64,000 bases of DNA. It comes from an uncultured Propionivibrio sp. (GTDB lineage: Bacteria; Pseudomonadota; Gammaproteobacteria; Burkholderiales; Rhodocyclaceae). Made by a program: the position numbers and the translations under genes. Below the pieces are notes generated by a model that had not been told where the DNA came from, made no database searches, and saw nothing but the letters and a program-made list of their open reading frames with translations. Below, one piece after another: positions 1 to 7,635 of the stretch. Position 1 is the first letter of the stretch; each line of letters begins with the position of its first letter. The DNA lies in assembly GCF_963666255.1 (NCBI RefSeq), contig NZ_OY762656.1, positions 1,488,001-1,552,000 of the forward strand. The letters are read 5' to 3'.

Positions 1-1114
1 GGCGAATGCCTTGTTCGCGCCGCTCGAGTGTGCGTTCGACGACGTAGGTCGCCTGGTCGGTTTCGTCGCGGACAGTGATCAGACCCGGTTTTTCGGAAGA
101 GATGCGCTCGCTCCGGAGTTCCTTGCTGTGGCGTTCCTTTGCACGGGCAATGACGGCATTGGAAACGGCAAGGATCGGCTGCGTCGAGCGATAGTTCTGT
201 TCGAGTGCAATCTGTCGGGCGGGCGGCTGGAACTGTGTTGGAAAGTCGAGGATGTTGCGTACGGTGGCGCCGCGGAAACTGTAGATCGACTGCGCGTCGT
301 CGCCGACCACCGTCAGCCCCCGGCCGTCGGGTTTCATGGCGCGCAGGATGGTGGCCTGCAGGAAGTTGGTGTCCTGGTATTCGTCAACGAGCACATGGCT
401 GAAGCGCGCGCCGATCTCGGCCGCCAGTTCGGGCTCGCCGACCATCTGCGCCCAGTAAAGCAGCAGATCGTCATAATCGAGCACCTGCTGCGCCTGCTTG
501 GCTTCGACATAGGCGAGATAAAGCGCCTTGAGGTCGTGCTCCCATTCGGCGCACCACGGAAAACTGCTTTGCAGGACGTCGGCGAGATCCCTTTGCGTAT
601 TGATGACCGATGAATAAATTGAAAGGCAGGTACCCTTGAGCGGAAAGCGTTTTCCCTTGCCGGAAAGCCCGAGGTCGTTGCGCGCCAGATTCATGAGATC
701 GGCCGAGTCTTCGCGATCGTGAATGGTGAAGTCAGCGTTCAGTCCGATGCGCTGTGCATATTCCCTGAGCAGGCGCGCGCCAATGCTGTGGAAAGTGCCG
801 GACCAGGCAAAGCCGCCGCCGGCGAGGCGCGCGTGGCGTGCCGAGACCTTGCTGGCGATGGCCTGGACCCGCCGCGTCATTTCGTCTGCCGCGCGGCGTG
901 AGAAAGTGAGCAATAACAGCCGTTCGGGGTCGGCGCCCTGCGCGAGCAAATGGGCGACGCGGTGTGCGAGCGTCGCGGTCTTGCCGGTGCCCGCGCCGGC
1001 AATGATGAGCAGCGGAACGTCATCCGGCGCGATGGCCGCGTCGCGTTGCGAGTTGTTGAGCGTCTTCAGGTAGGCGGGAATGTCTTCCGATGCTGTTTGG
1101 GTGTTGTCGGTCAT
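1..1114 (-). CDS. UvrD/Rep-family SF1 DNA helicase, SOS-linked paralog (C-terminus outside window)
   Basis: The reverse strand reads as one open frame from the ATG at 1114 to the window edge, giving the first ~371 residues of a superfamily 1A 3'-5' helicase. Visible motifs in order are the P-loop AGAGTGKT near residue 42, motif Ia LLTFSRRAADEM, a GTFHS motif, the Walker B box VDEYQDTN, motif III GDDAQSIYSFRGA and motif IV LEQNYRST. The family unwinds DNA during repair and replication restart. Its start codon overlaps the stop of the upstream zinc-ribbon gene (ATGA at 1114-1111), so the two are translationally coupled and probably share the LexA-controlled promoter at about 1317-1332. It is not the housekeeping UvrD, which lies at 10028-12196. 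The C-terminal accessory domains cannot be seen, so the subfamily is undetermined. Confidence 0.9.
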   Translation of the reverse strand, partial: MTDNTQTASEDIPAYLKTLNNSQRDAAIAPDDVPLLIIAGAGTGKTATLAHRVAHLLAQGADPERLLLLTFSRRAADEMTRRVQAIASKVSARHARLAGGGFAWSGTFHSIGARLLREYAQRIGLNADFTIHDREDSADLMNLARNDLGLSGKGKRFPLKGTCLSIYSSVINTQRDLADVLQSSFPWCAEWEHDLKALYLAYVEAKQAQQVLDYDDLLLYWAQMVGEPELAAEIGARFSHVLVDEYQDTNFLQATILRAMKPDGRGLTVVGDDAQSIYSFRGATVRNILDFPTQFQPPARQIALEQNYRSTQPILAVSNAVIARAKERHSKELRSERISSEKPGLITVRDETDQATYVVERTLERREQGIR

Positions 1115-1299
1115 GGCGTCGCCCCGGTTGTCGTAACGCCGTTGCCGCTGGTATGCGTTCCCGTCGAAAAGATCATGCCATCGCATTCCGGACAGACGTG
1201 ACCCGCCCACGCCGTGCCATCTGCACGGTCGAGCGTGCGCGGATCAATCGGGGCGTGGCAGTGCGGGCAAATTATTCGTTGCGATGTTCGTGAGGGCAT
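1111..1299 (-). CDS. small zinc-ribbon protein coupled to the UvrD-like helicase
   Basis: A 62-residue protein. Two CxxC knuckles, CPHC near residue 11 and CPEC near residue 36, are spaced as in a zinc ribbon, and the tail is Gly/Thr rich. An in-frame ATG lies 13 codons upstream, but that longer start would place the LexA-type box inside the coding region, so the ATG at 1299 is preferred. The stop codon overlaps the helicase ATG by four bases. Such ribbons often mediate nucleic-acid or protein contacts, so a role as a helicase partner or adaptor is possible, but this is inference from position only. No specific named family was recognised. Confidence 0.7.
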   Translation of the reverse strand: MPSRTSQRIICPHCHAPIDPRTLDRADGTAWAGHVCPECDGMIFSTGTHTSGNGVTTTGATP

Positions 1300-1316
1300 G
1301 ACGATGCGAAGTGACA

Positions 1317-1332
1317 CTGTAATAATATACAG
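1317..1332 (-). promoter_or_regulatory. LexA (SOS) box
   Basis: The sequence is CTGT, eight A/T bases, ACAG, a perfect match to the CTGT-N8-ACAG LexA operator. It sits in a larger 12-bp inverted repeat (1310-1321 with 1328-1339, one mismatch). It lies 18 bp upstream of the zinc-ribbon start, overlapping the likely -10 region (TATATT read on the minus strand). This predicts that the zinc-ribbon/helicase pair is induced by DNA damage. It could also influence the repeat-protein gene that starts at 1541 on the other strand. Confidence 0.8.
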
Positions 1333-1483
1333 TATCACTTCGCTGCGCCGATCTCAAGCGCCGGTGGTGCGAATATTCCAATATCCCCGGTGGAATGTCA
1401 TTTCCATGGTTGAGTTAATGACGCGGGCATGCACGGTAACGATTTCCGCCATCGTCGATTTTCTCCGTTGCGCAGCAAAAATT

Positions 1484-1540
1484 GAATCACTGGCGCCGAT
1501 ACCTGTCTTATGGGCACGGCCCCTGGGAAAGGAGTGATTC
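1484..1540 (+). promoter_or_regulatory. 5' leader inverted repeat covering the ribosome-binding site
   Basis: GAATCACT at 1484-1491 is the exact reverse complement of AGTGATTC at 1533-1540. The right arm overlaps the AAAGGAG ribosome-binding site (1528-1534) and ends directly before the ATG at 1541. If both arms are transcribed, pairing would hide the ribosome-binding site of the repeat-protein gene. The transcription start is unknown, so this is a suggestion only. Confidence 0.35.
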
Positions 1541-1822
1541 ATGACGACACGTATTGGCGATTTCGGCGAGCTTCGGGAAGACGTCCTTCCGCAGCAAGCC
1601 ATCTGTGCTTTCGGCGAGGAATGCGTGGACAGCGCTCCCGCAGTGGCGATTTGTGCTTTCGGCGAAGAATGCGCAGAGGCGGCGCCCTCCGTCGCGATCT
1701 GCGCGTTCGGTGAGCCGTGCAGCGATACGCCGCCCGTCCAGTCCATCTGCCTGTTTGGCGAGGAGTGCGTTGAGCGGGCGCCGATACAGCGAATCGGTGA
1801 ATTCGGTCAGGAATTACTCTGA
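1541..1822 (+). CDS. 16-residue CX5C tandem-repeat protein of unknown function
   Basis: A 93-residue protein with a strong ribosome-binding site (AAAGGAG, 6 bases before the ATG) and a hairpin just after the stop. Apart from the first three and last ten residues it consists of 16-residue units. The first unit (about residues 4-19, IGDFGELREDVLPQQ type) lacks cysteines. Four further units follow the pattern (A/S)-I-C-x-F-G-E-x-C-x-(E/D)-x-x-P-x-(V/Q). A partial unit IGEFGQELL closes the protein. Each core unit carries one Cys-x5-Cys pair, eight cysteines in all, flanked by Glu/Asp. There is no signal peptide or membrane segment. It is an acidic soluble protein, and metal binding, disulfide bonding or being a modified-peptide precursor are all possible. 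No modification enzyme is adjacent. The underlying DNA repeats are 48 bp and have diverged at synonymous sites, as expected for selected coding sequence. Confidence 0.75.
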   Translation: MTTRIGDFGELREDVLPQQAICAFGEECVDSAPAVAICAFGEECAEAAPSVAICAFGEPCSDTPPVQSICLFGEECVERAPIQRIGEFGQELL

Positions 1823-1828
1823 TCGAAC

Positions 1829-1858
1829 AGCGCTTGCCTGAATGGGCAGGCAAGCGCT
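1829..1858 (+). terminator. hairpin after the repeat-protein gene
   Basis: A perfect 12-bp stem (AGCGCTTGCCTG with CAGGCAAGCGCT) and a 6-base loop start six bases after the stop codon at 1822. The T-tract is poor, so termination is probable rather than certain. It lies between this gene and the convergent tctA. Confidence 0.6.
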
Positions 1859-1881
1859 TCGTCGCCCGGCGATGACTTTGC

Positions 1882-3381
1882 CTATGACTCGACGACTTCG
1901 TTGCGCTTGCGCAGGATCGCCGGGGACATTAGCACGAGCAGGATGACGACGACGGTGGCGAGCAGGACGGCGCTGATCGGTCGCGTGACGAAGACGCTGA
2001 AATCGCCGCCCGAAAGCATCATCGCGCGTCGCAGGTTCTCTTCCAACTGTGGGCCGAGCACCATGCCGAGCAGCAACGGCGCCGTCTCGACCTTGACCTT
2101 GTTGAAGAAGTAGCCGACGACCGAACAGCCGAGCATCAGCCAGACGTCGACGACGCTGTTGTTGACGCCGTAGGCGCCGATGCAGCAGAACAGCAGGATG
2201 GCCGGGAAGAGCAGGCGGTACGGCACTTTCAGCAGCGAGACCCACATGCCGATCAGCGGCAGGTTGATGATGAGCAGCATCAGGTTGCCGGTCCACATGC
2301 TGGCGATGACGCCCCAGACGAGTTCCTTCTGCTCGACCATGATTTGCGGTCCCGGCTGGATGCCGTGAATCATCAAGGCGCCGATCATCAGCGCCATCAG
2401 CGCATTCGACGGGATGCCGAGGGTGAGCAGCGGAATGAAGCTGGTCTGGGCACCGGCGTTGTTGGCGGCTTCCGGCGAGGCGACGCCCTCGATGGCGCCG
2501 CGACCGAAGCGCGACGGATCCTTGGCGATCTTCTTTTCGACGGCATAGGCGGTGAAGGGCGGCAGCGCGGCGCCGCCGCCGGGCAGGACGCCGAGGATCG
2601 AACCGATCGCCGTGCCGCGCAGCGCGGCGGGAAACGCCGCCCTGAGGTCGGCCAGCGACGGGAACAGGTCCTTCATGCGCTGGCTGACGATGACGCGCTG
2701 CGACGGCTTCTCGATATTCGTCATGATTTCGGCGAGGCCGAAAAAGCCCATCGCGACCGAGACGAAGCCGAGGCCATCGGCGAATTCGGGGATGTTGAAG
2801 GTCATCCGCTCGGCGCCGGAGTTCACGTCGATGCCGACGATGCCGAGCAGCAGGCCAATGCCGATCATCGCCAGCGACTTGATGACAGAACCATGGGCGA
2901 GAATGACGGCGGCAACGAGGCCCAGGACCATCAGGCTGAAGAATTCGACGGCGGTGAAGCTCAGCGCGAGCTTCGAGAGCGGGCCGCTCAGAAGCGCGAT
3001 GACGACGGTGGCGACGGTGCCGGCGAAGAACGAGGAGAGCGCCGCGATCGCCAGTGCCGTGCCGGCGCGGCCTTGGCGTGCCATCTGGTGGCCGTCGAGG
3101 CAGGTGACGACCGACGAGGTCTCGCCGGGAATGTTGACGAGGATCGCCGTGGTCGAACCGCCGTACTGGGCGCCGTAGAAGATGCCGGCGAGCATGATGA
3201 AGCCCGATGCCGGCGGCATGCCGAAGGTGAACGGCAGCAAGAGCGCGACGGTCGGGACCGGACCGATGCCGGGCAGGACGCCGATCATCGTGCCGATCAG
3301 CGCGCCGATCAGGCAGAAGAGCAGGTTATTCCACTGCATCGCGGTGGAGAAACCAATCATCAGATTGTCGAGGAGTTCCAT
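1882..3381 (-). CDS. tctA: tripartite tricarboxylate transporter large permease TctA
   Basis: A 499-residue, highly hydrophobic protein of normal TctA length with about 10-12 membrane segments. The family signature GVLPGIGPVPTVALLLP lies near residue 38 and a second PGGGAALPPF-type motif near residue 265. TctA is the large inner-membrane subunit of the Na+-driven TTT carboxylate importer, working with TctB and the periplasmic TctC. The ATG at 3381 was chosen because it begins MELLDNLMIGF, as in the family. A longer reading of the same frame upstream merely overlaps tctB. It is the last gene of a tctC-tctB-tctA operon, 11 bp after tctB. The substrate cannot be read from sequence. Confidence 0.93.
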   Translation of the reverse strand: MELLDNLMIGFSTAMQWNNLLFCLIGALIGTMIGVLPGIGPVPTVALLLPFTFGMPPASGFIMLAGIFYGAQYGGSTTAILVNIPGETSSVVTCLDGHQMARQGRAGTALAIAALSSFFAGTVATVVIALLSGPLSKLALSFTAVEFFSLMVLGLVAAVILAHGSVIKSLAMIGIGLLLGIVGIDVNSGAERMTFNIPEFADGLGFVSVAMGFFGLAEIMTNIEKPSQRVIVSQRMKDLFPSLADLRAAFPAALRGTAIGSILGVLPGGGAALPPFTAYAVEKKIAKDPSRFGRGAIEGVASPEAANNAGAQTSFIPLLTLGIPSNALMALMIGALMIHGIQPGPQIMVEQKELVWGVIASMWTGNLMLLIINLPLIGMWVSLLKVPYRLLFPAILLFCCIGAYGVNNSVVDVWLMLGCSVVGYFFNKVKVETAPLLLGMVLGPQLEENLRRAMMLSGGDFSVFVTRPISAVLLATVVVILLVLMSPAILRKRNEVVES

Positions 3382-3392
3382 GCGGTCGGCGC

Positions 3393-3860
3393 CTACCAGG
3401 GGAAGATGGGAACGGGCAGGGACAAGGCCCGGACGAAGAGCAGCACCGATCCGGCCGAGATGAACAGGCTGAAGACGAGGATTTCGAGCGGTCGCGTCTC
3501 GCTGCTCGCCGCGCTTGCCACCAGCATGCAGAGGAAGCTCGCGAGCGCGAGTCCGGCCTTCATCACCAGCAGCGAGAAGACGGCCGCCGCCAGTGGGATC
3601 AGGATCAGCGCCCGCCAGCAGGGCGGCAGGATGCGTTCGCCGGGAATGACGAATGACCGGCCGACGAAGAACAGGCCGAAGAGCAGCATGCCCCAGCTGA
3701 TCGCCTGCGGCACGTAGCCGGGACCCATGTCGCCGGCGGTGCCGACCGACAGCCGCCGGGTGGCGTAGAACACGCCACCGGCGAGCGCGGCCAGGAACAG
3801 GCCGAACAGCAGCTCCTCGAGGGCGGGGCGCTGCTTCGTCTTTTCCGATGCATCGGTCAT
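3393..3860 (-). CDS. tctB: tripartite tricarboxylate transporter small permease TctB
   Basis: A 155-residue protein with four predicted membrane helices, normal size for TctB. It has an N-terminal charged segment followed by the DMGPGYVPQ-type region typical of the family. It forms the membrane complex with TctA. Its ATG overlaps the stop codon of tctC by four bases (3857-3860), indicating coupled translation, and tctA follows after 11 bp. Confidence 0.9.
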   Translation of the reverse strand: MTDASEKTKQRPALEELLFGLFLAALAGGVFYATRRLSVGTAGDMGPGYVPQAISWGMLLFGLFFVGRSFVIPGERILPPCWRALILIPLAAAVFSLLVMKAGLALASFLCMLVASAASSETRPLEILVFSLFISAGSVLLFVRALSLPVPIFPW

Positions 3861-4840
3861 TGTTCGACCTTGATGTTCGCCGCCTTGATTTCGGCGCCGA
3901 AGGACTTGATGCTGGCATGCAGCCAGTTCTTCAGGTCGTCGGGCTTGCCGGCCATGACCTCGCCGCCTTGTTCGGCGATCTTCTGCTGGATGTCCGGTTG
4001 GGCCAGCACCTTCTGCAGTTCTTCGTTGAGGCGGCGGACGGCCGCCGGCGGCGATCCGGCCGTCGTGAACATGCCCTGGAAGGTACCGTAGTCGGCGGCC
4101 GGAAGTCCGGCTTCCTTGAAGGTCGGCAGATCGGGCGCGTTCTTCAGGCGGCTTTTGCCGGTGACGGCGAGGCCGACGAGCTGGCCACTGGTGACGAAGG
4201 GCAAGGTCGCCGTCGCGCCGTTGATGATGGTGTTCGACTCGCCCGAGACGACCGCGCGCGATGCGGCCGAGCCGCCCTTGTACGGGATGCTCTTCCAGTT
4301 GATGCCCTTGTCCTTGGCGACGACGAGCGCGGCGATGTGGTTGATGCCGCCGATGCCCGAATTCGCCACCGCCAGCTTGCCGGGGTTGCCCTGAGCATAT
4401 TTGATGAATTCGCCGATGGTCTTGGTCGGCACCGACGGGTGCACGGCGAGCACGTAGGGGGCGAACATGATCATGCCGACCGGCGCCAGGTCCTTCTCGA
4501 CGTCATAGGTCAGGTTGTTGAAGAGGTTGGGCGAGGTGGCCAGCGAACCGACGTCGAGCAACAGCAGCGTGTGGCCGTCCTTCGGTGCCTTGGCTACGGC
4601 GTCGGCGCCCAGGTTGCCGGCAGCGCCGGGCTTGTTCTCGACGATGACGGTCTGGCCGATCGCCGTCGAGAGCTTCGGCGCGATGATGCGGGCCAGGATG
4701 TCGGAGGTGCCGCCCGGCGCGAAGGGAACGATGATGCGCACGAGATGGTTGAATTCGTCGGCGGCCTGAGCCGAGTTGCCGAGCAGCAGCGAAGCCGCCA
4801 GCGTCGTGGCCGACATGAGTTGCGTGAATTTGCGTTGCAT
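3857..4840 (-). CDS. tctC: Bug/TctC-family periplasmic carboxylate-binding protein
   Basis: A 327-residue secreted protein. A Sec signal peptide covers about residues 1-27 with likely cleavage after AQA. Motifs such as VRIIVPFAPGGTSDILARI and VENKPGAAGNLGADAVAKAP are characteristic of the Bug family, which is greatly expanded in betaproteobacteria. It delivers carboxylates to TctAB. The ATG at 4840 was chosen because it begins the signal peptide and is preceded by GGAGGG seven bases away; an upstream extension in frame is low-complexity. It is the first gene of the operon and divergent from a LysR regulator, which probably controls it. Confidence 0.93.
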   Translation of the reverse strand: MQRKFTQLMSATTLAASLLLGNSAQAADEFNHLVRIIVPFAPGGTSDILARIIAPKLSTAIGQTVIVENKPGAAGNLGADAVAKAPKDGHTLLLLDVGSLATSPNLFNNLTYDVEKDLAPVGMIMFAPYVLAVHPSVPTKTIGEFIKYAQGNPGKLAVANSGIGGINHIAALVVAKDKGINWKSIPYKGGSAASRAVVSGESNTIINGATATLPFVTSGQLVGLAVTGKSRLKNAPDLPTFKEAGLPAADYGTFQGMFTTAGSPPAAVRRLNEELQKVLAQPDIQQKIAEQGGEVMAGKPDDLKNWLHASIKSFGAEIKAANIKVEQ

Positions 4841-4899
4841 CGTATGACCCTCCGGTATTGGTGTATTGATCTGGCCTGCGTGCGAAACAATGCGCGTTG

Positions 4900-4931
4900 T
4901 TGCGGGTGTTGCGGGTGTTGCGGGTGTTGCG
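4900..4931. repeat. 9-bp tandem repeat upstream of tctC
   Basis: Three perfect head-to-tail copies of TTGCGGGTG (4900-4926) are followed by a partial copy. They lie about 60 bp upstream of the tctC start in the 288-bp interval to lysR. Slippage could alter promoter spacing. No other clear element was identified in the rest of 4841-5128. Confidence 0.8.
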
Positions 4932-5128
4932 TGGAATGATGCCGTTGGCATGGTCGGGTCGGGCCCGGAAAATGCCGATCGATTCCGGATTTATTGCGAT
5001 GCCTTGGTTGCCTGACGCCGTCCTGTGCCTGTATTTATGCTGCCGATTGCCGGCTTTGTCGGAACATCATAGTATGGGAGCAATGCCGGAATTGCTTATA
5101 AAGTGAATCGATCGATGCGGATTTTGGA

Positions 5129-6022
5129 ATGATCCAGGACTTCAACCAGTTGGCTTGTTTTGTCGCCGTCGCCGAGGAATTGCATTTCGGCCGGGCGGCC
5201 GAGCGCCTGTGCATGACGCAGCCGCCGTTGAGCCGGCAAATCCAGTTGCTCGAACATGCGCTGGGCACGAAGCTCTTTGAACGCACCAGCCGCTCGGTAC
5301 GACTGACGGCGGCCGGCCGGGTTTTTCTCGACGATGCGCGTCGCCTGCTTCAACTCGCCGAACAGGCGGCTGTGACCGCGAAGCGGACCAGCGAGGGCAA
5401 CGCCGGGCGGGTGGTCATCGGTTTCACCACCGTGATGGGCTACGAACTGATTCCGGGATTGATCGCCGCAGCGCACCAGGCCATGCCCGACACCGAGATC
5501 GTGCTGCGCGAAATGGTGGCGGCGGCGCAACTCGATGCCCTCGAGAATCATACGATCGATGTTGGCTTTCTCTGGCCGCTCGCGAGCCGGATGGCGGCGC
5601 TGCGGCATGAAACGATCTTCCGCGATCCGCTCGTCGTGGCGATGCCCGAACATCACCCGCTGGCGATGCGTGCCAACGTCGCGCTCGACGATCTCAACGG
5701 TTTGCCCTTCGTCATGTTCTCGCCGGAACGCGGGCGTTATTTCTACAGCCTGGTGAATGGCTTGCTGCTCGCCGCCGGGGTGACGCCGCGCTATGTCCAG
5801 CATCTCGATCAGGTGCTGACCGTCGTCGGTCTCGTCGGCACCGGGATTGGCGTCGCTATCGTGCCGGCATCGGTCGCACGCTTCCGTTTCGAGCAGGTGG
5901 TCTTCCGGCCGATTCGCGGCAAAACGGTGGTGGCCGAAGGGCGGATGGCCTGGCGCGATGATCACCAGAATCCGGCGCTCAAGACCTTCCGTTCCTTTGC
6001 GGCACGCCATTTTGGGCGCTGA
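5129..6022 (+). CDS. LysR-family transcriptional regulator, likely of tctCBA
   Basis: A 297-residue protein of standard LTTR length. The N-terminal winged helix-turn-helix is clear, with ELHFGRAAERLCMTQPPLS (about residues 18-36) and the linker LFERTSRSVRLTAAGRVF. The remainder is the type 2 periplasmic-binding-like effector domain and resembles the CatM/BenM branch. It is divergent from tctC with 288 bp between, the usual arrangement for a regulator controlling its neighbour in response to a carboxylate coinducer. The ligand is unknown. No strong Shine-Dalgarno is visible ahead of the ATG. Confidence 0.85.
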   Translation: MIQDFNQLACFVAVAEELHFGRAAERLCMTQPPLSRQIQLLEHALGTKLFERTSRSVRLTAAGRVFLDDARRLLQLAEQAAVTAKRTSEGNAGRVVIGFTTVMGYELIPGLIAAAHQAMPDTEIVLREMVAAAQLDALENHTIDVGFLWPLASRMAALRHETIFRDPLVVAMPEHHPLAMRANVALDDLNGLPFVMFSPERGRYFYSLVNGLLLAAGVTPRYVQHLDQVLTVVGLVGTGIGVAIVPASVARFRFEQVVFRPIRGKTVVAEGRMAWRDDHQNPALKTFRSFAARHFGR

Positions 6023-6154
6023 CATGCGACCGGCGTTTTGGTGCATATTCCAGGGGGATAGAAATTTCAACGAAGCAATGAGACATCGATCACATGAATT
6101 TGGCCGTCAGTTCGGCTATCATCGCCTGACCCCGCCGATTCCGACCGACACGCC

Positions 6155-7567
6155 ATGATCCTTGACCTGATCGCTCGACATTGGGAAATTCTGGATGCGC
6201 TGCTGGCGGCGATAGGTCTGGTCGTCTATGCGGTCGCTTCGCACAGTTTGCACCAGCGCCGTCATCCGTCGGCGGCCATTGCCTGGGTGATGGCCATCCT
6301 GCTGGTGCCCTATATCGCCTTGCCGCTGTATCTCGCCTTCGGTGCGCGCAAGATCGTTCCCGTTCGCCCGGCGCCAGGGCCGCAGGTTTCTCCGATGGCA
6401 AACGCCTCAACGCATGCGACGGCGGCGCGCGCACAGCAACTGGCGCAGGCAATGGGACTGCCGGTGCCGGTCGCCTACGAACATCTGGTCATCCACGCCG
6501 ATGGCGGCGAGTCGCTGGTGGCCTTGCGGCGGCTGATCGATGGCGCGACGAAAACGCTTGAAATCAGCACCTTCCTGTTCGGGCGCGATTCGCTCGGCAA
6601 CGAGATTGCCGCGCGACTGCAACAGCGTGCCCGTGAAGGTGTCCGGGTGCGTTTGCTGATCGATGGCATCGGCATCTACATGGGCGGGTTTCCCGACATC
6701 GCGGCCTTGCGTGAGGCCGGTGTCGAAGTGCAGTGTTTCGTTTCGCCTTTCCGTTCGCCGCAGCGCGGGCGCACCAATCTCCGCAACCACCGCAAGATGC
6801 TGATTGCCGACGGGCGTTGCCTCTGGTGCGGCGGCCGCAATCTTGCTGCCGAGTATTTCGAGGGGGATGCAACGGCGCTGATCCCGCGCAAACCCTGGAT
6901 CGACCTGAGCTTCGATTTGTGCGGCGGTGTCGCTGCGCATGCGCAACGCCAGTTCGAAGAGGACTGGGCCTTCGCGAGCGAGACCCGCGTTCCGGAGGGC
7001 GGCGACGAGTTGCCGCCGGGCGAGCCCTCGTCAGGACTGGCCCAACTCGTCGCCAGCGGGCCGGATCGGGTCGATGACACCATCCACACCCTGCTGGTCT
7101 CGGCGTGTTTTACCTCGCAGCGCCGGATCATCGCCGTGACGCCGTATTTCGTTCCCGATCCGGTGTTGCTGAGCGCGATGACGCTGGCCGCGCGGCGCGG
7201 AGTCGAGGTCGATCTGGTGTTGCCGGATCGCTCCAATCATCGCCTGGCAGATATTGTCCGCCACCGTGCCTTGCGCGAACTGGCGGCGGCGGGGGCTCGG
7301 ATATGGCTGCATCCGGATATGCTGCATGCCAAGGCCGTCGTCGTCGATGACGAATTGGCGATGGCGGGATCGGCCAATCTCGATGGTCGCAGCCTGTTCA
7401 TCAATTACGAGTTGATGGTGGCCTTTTACGACGGCAAGGCGGTCCGTGCGTTTGCCCGCTGGTGCGGGCTGCGGCGCCAGGAATCGGTGCCGTATGTGGC
7501 GGCGTCGCCGGGGGTCTTGCGCGAACTGGCCGAGGGCTTGCTGCTCTGGCTCGCCTTCCAGCTCTGA
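6155..7567 (+). CDS. cls: cardiolipin synthase (phospholipase D family)
   Basis: A 470-residue membrane enzyme that condenses phosphatidylglycerol into cardiolipin. Two N-terminal hydrophobic helices (about residues 15-30 and 41-63) are followed by two PLD domains. Both HKD motifs are intact: NHRKMLIAD with H212, K214, D219, and HAKAVVVDD with H391, K393, D398, followed by GSANLDGRS. The length and the N-terminal anchor match ClsA-type enzymes. It stands alone on the plus strand and converges on dsbC, with a strong terminator of dsbC in the gap. No clear ribosome-binding site was seen before the ATG at 6155. Confidence 0.9.
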   Translation: MILDLIARHWEILDALLAAIGLVVYAVASHSLHQRRHPSAAIAWVMAILLVPYIALPLYLAFGARKIVPVRPAPGPQVSPMANASTHATAARAQQLAQAMGLPVPVAYEHLVIHADGGESLVALRRLIDGATKTLEISTFLFGRDSLGNEIAARLQQRAREGVRVRLLIDGIGIYMGGFPDIAALREAGVEVQCFVSPFRSPQRGRTNLRNHRKMLIADGRCLWCGGRNLAAEYFEGDATALIPRKPWIDLSFDLCGGVAAHAQRQFEEDWAFASETRVPEGGDELPPGEPSSGLAQLVASGPDRVDDTIHTLLVSACFTSQRRIIAVTPYFVPDPVLLSAMTLAARRGVEVDLVLPDRSNHRLADIVRHRALRELAAAGARIWLHPDMLHAKAVVVDDELAMAGSANLDGRSLFINYELMVAFYDGKAVRAFARWCGLRRQESVPYVAASPGVLRELAEGLLLWLAFQL

Positions 7568-7575
7568 CGTCCCGT

Positions 7576-7612
7576 AAAAAAACGGCGACGCCGGAAAGTC
7601 CGGGGCCGCCGT
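7576..7612 (-). terminator. Rho-independent terminator of dsbC
   Basis: Read on the minus strand, it is a GC-rich stem (ACGGCG...CGCCGT with an inner CCGGA/TCCGG stem) followed by seven T residues. It lies 23 bp past the dsbC stop and between the convergent cls and dsbC genes. Confidence 0.85.
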
Positions 7613-7635
7613 TGCCGGTGTCTATGACGCAGTTT

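Noticed and set aside
1354..1746. Open frame opposite the repeat-protein gene
   Set aside because: Its periodic sequence merely mirrors the repeats on the other strand, and it lacks a ribosome-binding site.
1588..1790. Regular 48-bp DNA repeats that could suggest a CRISPR or satellite array
   Set aside because: They encode in-frame 16-residue protein repeats with synonymous differences, and there are no unique spacers.
2344..3717. Long plus-strand frame opposite tctA/tctB, rich in Arg, Asp and Gly
   Set aside because: It is the antisense shadow of high-GC genes, with biased composition and no domain.
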